Origin: Natrinema salaciae
GTDB taxonomy: Archaea > Halobacteriota > Halobacteria > Halobacteriales > Natrialbaceae
NCBI RefSeq assembly: GCF_900110865.1
Contig: NZ_FOFD01000002.1
Coordinates: forward strand, 182,835 to 246,834
Direction: 5' to 3'
Length of the DNA stretch: 64,000 bases
The translations under genes and the position numbers were made by a program. Position 1 is the stretch's first letter. The number at the start of each line of letters is the position of its first letter. Positions 59,379 through 64,000 of this stretch are shown here, in pieces. The notes under the pieces are model-generated. The model was not told where the DNA came from. It worked only from the letters and a program-made list of their open reading frames with translations, and searched no databases.

Positions 59379-60526
59379 CCGACACCGATTCACCACCCGA
59401 ACCGACGACCACCGAGACCGACACCAGCACCGACAGCGATACCGACACCGCCACCGACGCGAGCGGTGACGTCGACACGCTCCTCGTCAGCTCCCTCGAG
59501 GAGAGCACCGGCAAAACGGCAATCACGCTCGCGCTCGCACGACTCGCGGCGGCCGACGGGGACGACGTCGGCTACATGAAACCGAAGGGGACCCGGCTGC
59601 AGAGCAACGTCGGGAAGACCGTCGACGAGGACCCGATGCTCGCCCGCGAACTGCTCGACCTCGAGGCGGAGATGCACGACCTGGAGCCGGTCGTCTACTC
59701 GCCGACCTTCGTCGAGCAGGCGATCCGCGGCCGCGAGACGCCGGCGGAACTCCGGGAGCGCGTGCGAGAAGCGTTCGAGACTCTCGCGGGCGACCGGGAC
59801 CGGATGTTCGTCGAGGGCGGCGGCCGATACGACGTCGGCGGAATCGTCGAACTCACCGACGCCGACATCGCGGACGTACTCGACGCGCGGGTCCTGCTGG
59901 TCGCTCCCTACGAGATTCCCGCGGACGTCGACGACGTGCTCGCCGCCGCCGCGACGTTCGGCGACCGACTCGCCGGCGTCGTCTTCAACGACGTCGCCGA
60001 CGCGGTCTACGACCGACTCGAGACGGACGTCGTTCCGTTCCTCGAGGGACGGGGAATCCCGGTCCACGGCGTGCTCCCGAGCGAACGGGAGCTGTCGGGC
60101 GTGACCGTCGCCGAACTCGCGGACGAGCTCGGTGCTACGATGCTCGTCGAGGAGGGCCGGGACGGCTACGTCGAACGCTTTACCGTCGGCGCGATGGGTC
60201 CCGACAGCGCCCTGCGACACTTCCGACGGACGAAAGACGCCGCCGTCATCACCGGCGGCGACCGAGCCGAAATCCACACCGCTGCGCTCGAGGCCCCCGG
60301 CGTCCGCTGTCTCATCCTCACCGGCGGCCACCGGCCCTCGGGAGCGGTCGTGGGGCAAGCGAGCGAGAAGGGCGTCCCGATTCTCTCGGTGCAGACGGAC
60401 ACGCTCACGACCATCGAGCGCGCGGAGGATATCGTTCGCAGCGGTCGGACCCGAGACGCCGAGACCGTGGATCGAATGGAACGGCTGCTGTCCGATCACG
60501 CCACCGTCGACGCCATCCTGGGATAG
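59375..60526 (+). CDS. Phosphotransacetylase-like protein (BioD-like plus DRTGG domains)
   Basis: The product is 383 aa. After a Thr/Asp-rich head (residues 1-33) comes a dethiobiotin-synthetase-like P-loop fold (STGKTAITLALARLAA, Walker A ESTGKTAI). From about residue 245 a DRTGG-type domain follows (MGPDSALRHF, RAEIHTAALE, ILTGGHRPSG). It lacks the catalytic PTA_PTB acetyltransferase domain, so it is not a full phosphotransacetylase. Overlap with acdA points to a regulator or accessory of acetyl-CoA metabolism. Confidence 0.8.
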   Translation: MTDTDSPPEPTTTETDTSTDSDTDTATDASGDVDTLLVSSLEESTGKTAITLALARLAAADGDDVGYMKPKGTRLQSNVGKTVDEDPMLARELLDLEAEMHDLEPVVYSPTFVEQAIRGRETPAELRERVREAFETLAGDRDRMFVEGGGRYDVGGIVELTDADIADVLDARVLLVAPYEIPADVDDVLAAAATFGDRLAGVVFNDVADAVYDRLETDVVPFLEGRGIPVHGVLPSERELSGVTVAELADELGATMLVEEGRDGYVERFTVGAMGPDSALRHFRRTKDAAVITGGDRAEIHTAALEAPGVRCLILTGGHRPSGAVVGQASEKGVPILSVQTDTLTTIERAEDIVRSGRTRDAETVDRMERLLSDHATVDAILG

Positions 60527-60604
60527 GGGCCGATCCGCCCGTCGATTCGGGCGATCGGACGGACGCATACAGTTTTATCGCTGGCCGAAGTGGGCTCGGA
60601 TCGC

Positions 60605-61375
60605 ATGACCGACGTTACCGTTTCTCACGAGCCGGCGGACCGGTACGCGACCGTGACGATCGATCGACCGGATGCGGGGAACGCGATGTCGCCGACCGTC
60701 ATCGGCGACCTGCGGGACCGCATCGACGCGGTCGCGGCGGACGAGTCCGTCCGCTCGATCGTCGTCACGGGTGCCGGTCGAACGTTTTCGGCGGGCGCGG
60801 ACGTCGACGAATTCGCGGCTCGAGCGGACGATCCCGATGCGGTCCTCGCGTATCTCGAATCGTTTTCGGAGCTGTATACCGACATCGAGGCCGTTCCGGT
60901 TCCAGTCATCGGACGCGTGAACGGCCCCGCCTACGGCGGCGGCTACGAACTCGCCATGGCCTGCGATATCAGGATCGCCTCGACCGACGCGGAACTGTGT
61001 CCGGCCGAGATCCGTATGGGTATCGTCCCGCCCTTCGAGCGGCTGGTCCTGGAACTCGGCGAGGGAATCGCGAGGGAACTGTGTTTCACCGGCGGCGTCC
61101 TCGAGGCCGACGCGGTCGCGGAGACGGACCTCTTCAGTCGCGTCGTCGCACCCGACCGACTCGACGAGGCGGTTCGAGCGGTCGCCGATCGAATCGCCGC
61201 CCGAAGCCCGAACGCCGTCGCACAAACGAAGCGAGCGATGGTCAGGCACCGGGCCGACGGGATCGCCCGAGCCGCGGCGCATCGTCGCGCGCTCGACGAG
61301 CGGTGTGTACGCCACCCGGACTTCGCCGAGTCCGTCGCCGCGTTTCGAGAGGGACGGGACCCGGCGTACGAGTGA
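60605..61375 (+). CDS. Enoyl-CoA hydratase/isomerase
   Basis: The product is 256 aa from ATG 60605. Crotonase signatures are YATVTIDRPDAGNAMSP, TGAGRTFSAGADVDEFA (oxyanion hole), and VNGPAYGGGYELAMACDIRIAS with ELCPAEIRMGI. The catalytic Glu pair is at GYELA and in the AE(I) of CPAEIRMG. It hydrates enoyl-CoA in fatty-acid or amino-acid breakdown. It lies about 80 bases after the phosphotransacetylase-like gene, on the same strand. Confidence 0.9.
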   Translation: MTDVTVSHEPADRYATVTIDRPDAGNAMSPTVIGDLRDRIDAVAADESVRSIVVTGAGRTFSAGADVDEFAARADDPDAVLAYLESFSELYTDIEAVPVPVIGRVNGPAYGGGYELAMACDIRIASTDAELCPAEIRMGIVPPFERLVLELGEGIARELCFTGGVLEADAVAETDLFSRVVAPDRLDEAVRAVADRIAARSPNAVAQTKRAMVRHRADGIARAAAHRRALDERCVRHPDFAESVAAFREGRDPAYE

Positions 61376-61600
61376 CCGCAACGCCGAGTCAGAGACGAAC
61401 GGCTACTCGCGTCCGCGTCGACAACGGACGACGTCTCGAACCTCGCGAGGCCACCGAACGGTGGCGTTCTACGGGACCGATGGACGATGCCACCTCGCCG
61501 GACCGGCTGTCCGTGGCGTCCCGTCGAGCAGCGTCTCGTTCGTTCCCGACACTGTCACGTCTGACTAAGAATTAAGAGTCCGCCACGCATGAACTCAGTT

Positions 61601-61894
61601 ATGGACGACATTCCGCAAGAGATCACGTCCCTCGTCGGCCGCGAGGTGTACTCGAACAACGGCGTCTTCGTGGGCGAAGTCGAGGACCTCCGATTGAACA
61701 TCGACGGCGAAGCCGTCACCGGACTGGCGCTGGCGAACCTGAACAGCGAACTGTTCGCGGACGAAGCTCGCAGCGGACAGGGCATCATCGTCCCCTACCG
61801 CTGGGTCCGCGCCGTCGGCGACGTCATCCTCATCAACGACGTCGTCGAACGCGTCCGCGAACCGGACGAGGAAGCGGACGAACTGCTCGCCTGA
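61601..61894 (+). CDS. cdpB1: PRC-barrel protein, CdpB1-like (cell division)
   Basis: The product is 97 aa from ATG 61601 (MDDIPQEIT); an ATG four codons up is possible. SLVGREVYSNNGVFVGEVEDLRLNIDGEAVTGLALANL is a PRC-barrel, followed by YRWVRAVGDVILINDVV. In Haloferax the PRC-barrel proteins CdpB1 and CdpB2 bind SepF and act in division, and cdpB1 lies next to a DHH phosphoesterase gene as here (from memory). TATA-like AGAATTAAG lies about 30 bases upstream. Confidence 0.8.
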   Translation: MDDIPQEITSLVGREVYSNNGVFVGEVEDLRLNIDGEAVTGLALANLNSELFADEARSGQGIIVPYRWVRAVGDVILINDVVERVREPDEEADELLA

Positions 61895-61911
61895 CTTCCC
61901 TCTCGCGTTCG

Positions 61912-63363
61912 CTAGCTCCCGTTCGAGCCTTCGTTCCCTCCTTCGACGCCCATCGCGTCGAACAGCGTCCGCTTGACCGCTTCCTCGGTCAACTCGAGTA
62001 ACGTGTCCCGCGTGTCCTCCGAGATTTCGATCCCGGTGAAGATTCCCAGGGGGATCTCGGCGCTGGCCTGCGTCGAGTGACCCGCCGTCTCGCCGATCTC
62101 GCCGTAGGCGTCGTCGAGCACCTTGCCGATGTTGATACGGATGTCCTTCGAGCGGCCCGCGAGGAAGATCGTCTCGTCGGCGATACCGAACACCGCGGTC
62201 GTGGTGACGCCCTCGAGGTTCAGGAGGTGACTGGCCGCCTGCGTCAACGCTTCGCGATCGCGGACGAAGCCGGCGTTGGAGACGAGGTGGCTGCCCTGTA
62301 CGTCGCGGTTGGTGATGGCCTCCGCGAGCACGTCCAGCGTCTCGGGGGACATCGACGGCGACTCGACCTGCTCTAACGTGTCGTGGTTCGCGAACGGGTA
62401 GAGATAGGCGGCGGCGGTCAGATCGGCGGGGGTCGTGTCGCGTTTGAAATCCAGCGTCTCCGCGCGGATGCCGTAGAGCAGGGCCGTCGCGACCTCCTCG
62501 GAGACGTTCATATCGAACTCCTGGATGTACTTCGTCATGATCGTCGACGTCGAGGACATGTTCGGCCGGATGTCGACGAACTCGGGTTCGTACTCCGACT
62601 CGGTCTCGTTGTGATCGATGACGATGTCGACCGGGAGGTCCATCTCGGTCGAGGTCGCGTGATCGACCAGCGCGACGGTGTCGTAGGTCGAGTGGTCCTC
62701 GATCTCGTCCCACTGAACGAGGTCGATCCCGAGCAGGTTGACGAACGCGCGATTCTCCTGATGGCCGACGTCGCCCAGGTAGATGATGTCGGATTCGACG
62801 CCGAGATGATCGGCGATCGCCTGTAACGCCGCCGCGCTGGCGATCGAGTCCGGATCGGGGCTGTCCTGCGTGATGATCGCCAGCCGCGTCGACGTCTCCT
62901 CGACCAGCTCGGCGAGCTTTCCGGCGTTGTACTCGAGTTCGCCGGACTCGAGCGCACGGAGGGCGGACTCGGCGATGACGGAGGACGGGTTGATGACGAT
63001 GTCGGCTCCGAGTTCGGAGAGTTCGTCGCCGGAGACGGGATCGCTCGCGCGGGCGACGATGAACTGGTTGCCGCCGCCGTCGCGGATGTGCTCGACGGCT
63101 CGCTTGTTCGATTCGACGTCCGAGGCGAGAATGAGGACGACGTCGCGATCACCCACCAGTTCGCCGACCGCGGGTTCGCGGATGTCGGCCGTCCGCGCGT
63201 CCAGATCCTGGTCCCGGAGCGATTCGACGCGACTCTCGTCCTGATCGACGATGAAGACGTCCTTTCCCTGTTCGACGAGTTCCTCGGCGACCGCATAGCC
63301 CACGCTCCCACAGCCCAAGATAGCGTAGTCAGAAATCGACGAGATCGTAACCCCCGTGCTCAT
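61912..63363 (-). CDS. TrkA-N/DHH-DHHA1 phosphoesterase
   Basis: The product is 483 aa from ATG 63363. Residues about 8-130 are a TrkA-N Rossmann domain (YAILGCGSVGYAVAEELV, VFIVDQDE). Residues about 150-330 are a DHH phosphoesterase (ITQDSPDPDSIASAAAL, VALVDHATS, IVIDHNETE), and the C-terminal DHHA1 domain carries GETAGHSTQASAEIPLG. Metal-binding Asp/His are intact. It may hydrolyse nanoRNA or cyclic dinucleotides. It is convergent with cdpB1. Confidence 0.9.
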   Translation of the reverse strand: MSTGVTISSISDYAILGCGSVGYAVAEELVEQGKDVFIVDQDESRVESLRDQDLDARTADIREPAVGELVGDRDVVLILASDVESNKRAVEHIRDGGGNQFIVARASDPVSGDELSELGADIVINPSSVIAESALRALESGELEYNAGKLAELVEETSTRLAIITQDSPDPDSIASAAALQAIADHLGVESDIIYLGDVGHQENRAFVNLLGIDLVQWDEIEDHSTYDTVALVDHATSTEMDLPVDIVIDHNETESEYEPEFVDIRPNMSSTSTIMTKYIQEFDMNVSEEVATALLYGIRAETLDFKRDTTPADLTAAAYLYPFANHDTLEQVESPSMSPETLDVLAEAITNRDVQGSHLVSNAGFVRDREALTQAASHLLNLEGVTTTAVFGIADETIFLAGRSKDIRINIGKVLDDAYGEIGETAGHSTQASAEIPLGIFTGIEISEDTRDTLLELTEEAVKRTLFDAMGVEGGNEGSNGS

Positions 63364-63528
63364 ATGCCCGAGTGGTCGGACCCGTCGCACTTAACGCTCC
63401 CGAAGAGTACTACGCTGTGAAACTCCGAACCGGCCGACTCGAGGTCGACATCGGTCGCGCGTGGATCACTGCCACAGAGCCGACCAAGGGAAACGTATTT
63501 TAACGACCGAGGGAAAGTCGGAGGTACA

Positions 63529-63602
63529 GGGCCGGTAGCTCAGTCCGGCAGAGCGTCTGACTCTTAATCAGACGGTCGCGTGTTCAAATCGCGCCCGGCC
63601 CG
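63529..63602 (+). tRNA. tRNA-Lys (anticodon CTT)
   Basis: A complete cloverleaf of 74 bases: acceptor GGGCCGG/CCGGCCC, D-arm with AGCTC..GAGC, anticodon stem GTCTGA/TCAGAC with loop CTCTTAA, and T-arm GCGTGTTCAAATCGCGC (GTTCAAATC). It has a discriminator G and no encoded CCA. No intron is seen. TATA-like ATTTTAAC lies about 30 bases upstream. Reads AAG codons. Confidence 0.96.
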
Positions 63603-63672
63603 CTTTCCTATCGCACGCAGCCAAACGAGCGCGTCCGACCGCGCGTTCAAATTACTTTCGGGGTATCGCCGG

Positions 63673-64000
63673 TCACTTGCCCAGTAACCACGACAGTAGT
63701 CCGCTCCCTAACCCCTCCTCGTTCTCCCCGGAGCCGAGATACAACTGCAAGCGCTGGACGACGAGCAGGCCAAACGGAACGATCAACAGTGCTCCCAGAA
63801 CGCGTTCGGCCCATGCAACCCATACGCCGAACCCGACCGGCTCGACCCCCGAAATTTGTGTTATCGTGATATCGGGCGCGGCGAAGCTATCAAATGGGAG
63901 GAGTATGTCGAGCGTTTCTTTTAAACTTAGATACGTTCCTTTCAAGAAGGTGAGGAGACTGAATACGAACAACTGCCCGGCAGTCGAGACGGGTTCCGGG
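63673..64000 (-). CDS. C-terminal part of a membrane protein (runs off the window)
   Basis: The frame is open from the stop at 63673 to the window edge (about 109 codons). It has one strong membrane helix (ERVLGALLIVPFGLLVVQRLQLYLG), and before it a hydrophobic stretch (FVFSLLTFLKGTYLSLKETLD) and a loop (ITQISGVEPVGFG) reminiscent of ion-channel pore proteins. The tail is short and Gly-rich. The true start lies beyond 64000, so the family cannot be fixed. Confidence 0.55.
   Translation of the reverse strand, partial: PEPVSTAGQLFVFSLLTFLKGTYLSLKETLDILLPFDSFAAPDITITQISGVEPVGFGVWVAWAERVLGALLIVPFGLLVVQRLQLYLGSGENEEGLGSGLLSWLLGK

Noticed and set aside
63529-63602. tRNA-Lys gene as provirus attachment site
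   Set aside because: It is intact, and the sequence around it is ordinary chromosome; the provirus junction is more than 36 kb away.

Overview
The window comes from a high-GC halophilic archaeon (Halobacteria, most like the Natrialba/Natrinema group). The evidence is the very acidic proteins, GTG/CTC/GAC-rich codons, Tat-type lipoprotein signals, archaeal L11 and L1-L10-L12 ribosomal genes, ADP-forming acetyl-CoA synthetase, ATP-type PEP carboxykinase, and many short or leaderless transcripts with TATA boxes about 25-30 bases before the start codon. It has two halves: a head-tail provirus (about 1.2-27.2 kb, all genes on the minus strand) and ordinary chromosome (27.2-64 kb).

Provirus, read in its own direction from right to left. 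It starts at an inverted-repeat promoter (27.15 kb) with a 50-aa zinc protein and two coiled-coil/helix-turn-helix proteins. Next comes a 244-bp gene-free region full of 'GGTGTTG' repeats and hairpins, a candidate replication origin, followed directly by a viral MCM helicase. After small zinc and winged-helix proteins there is an AT-richer insert carrying a secreted calcium-binding-repeat protein. Three small zinc/beta proteins and two membrane proteins follow. The morphogenesis block has the classic order: small terminase (with an added helix-hairpin-helix), large terminase, portal (with a C-terminal KTSC domain), protease-scaffold, HK97-type major capsid protein, head-tail connectors, tail terminator candidate, tail tube, tail assembly chaperone pair, short tape measure, distal tail proteins, and a 1250-aa glycine-rich/FnIII tail fibre. 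The chaperone pair carries a textbook -1 slippery heptamer (G GGA AAC, 8551-8557), with the second frame open from there to a 'T' domain. The right junction lies inside a TctA-family transporter gene that loses its C-terminus. No integrase is visible, so the left end probably lies beyond base 1.

Chromosome. 28.2-32.1 kb holds the ribosomal stalk genes (L12, L10, L1 with a leader hairpin that may be the L1 autoregulatory site, and L11). Then come cutA, a small HEWD-type zinc protein and pckA. A large gene follows at 34.8-38.3 kb: an actin-like domain fused to about 700 residues of coiled coil and a C-terminal membrane anchor. It is a solitary, apparently little-described cytoskeleton-like protein. 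38-49 kb holds small zinc proteins, a tandem paralog pair of unknown function, a HAD phosphatase, an S66 peptidase-like protein, a thioesterase, a TraB-family protein with an M50-type protease, purM, a macrodomain protein, and dpsA near a DtxR-type palindrome.

49-64 kb holds a GapN-type dehydrogenase followed by a PfkB sugar kinase, a YihY-type membrane protein, a zinc/manganese ABC transporter operon (overlapping starts), an acdA/phosphotransacetylase-like/enoyl-CoA hydratase run, a CdpB1-like PRC-barrel protein convergent with a TrkA-N/DHH phosphoesterase, tRNA-Lys(CTT), and the end of a membrane protein that runs off the window.
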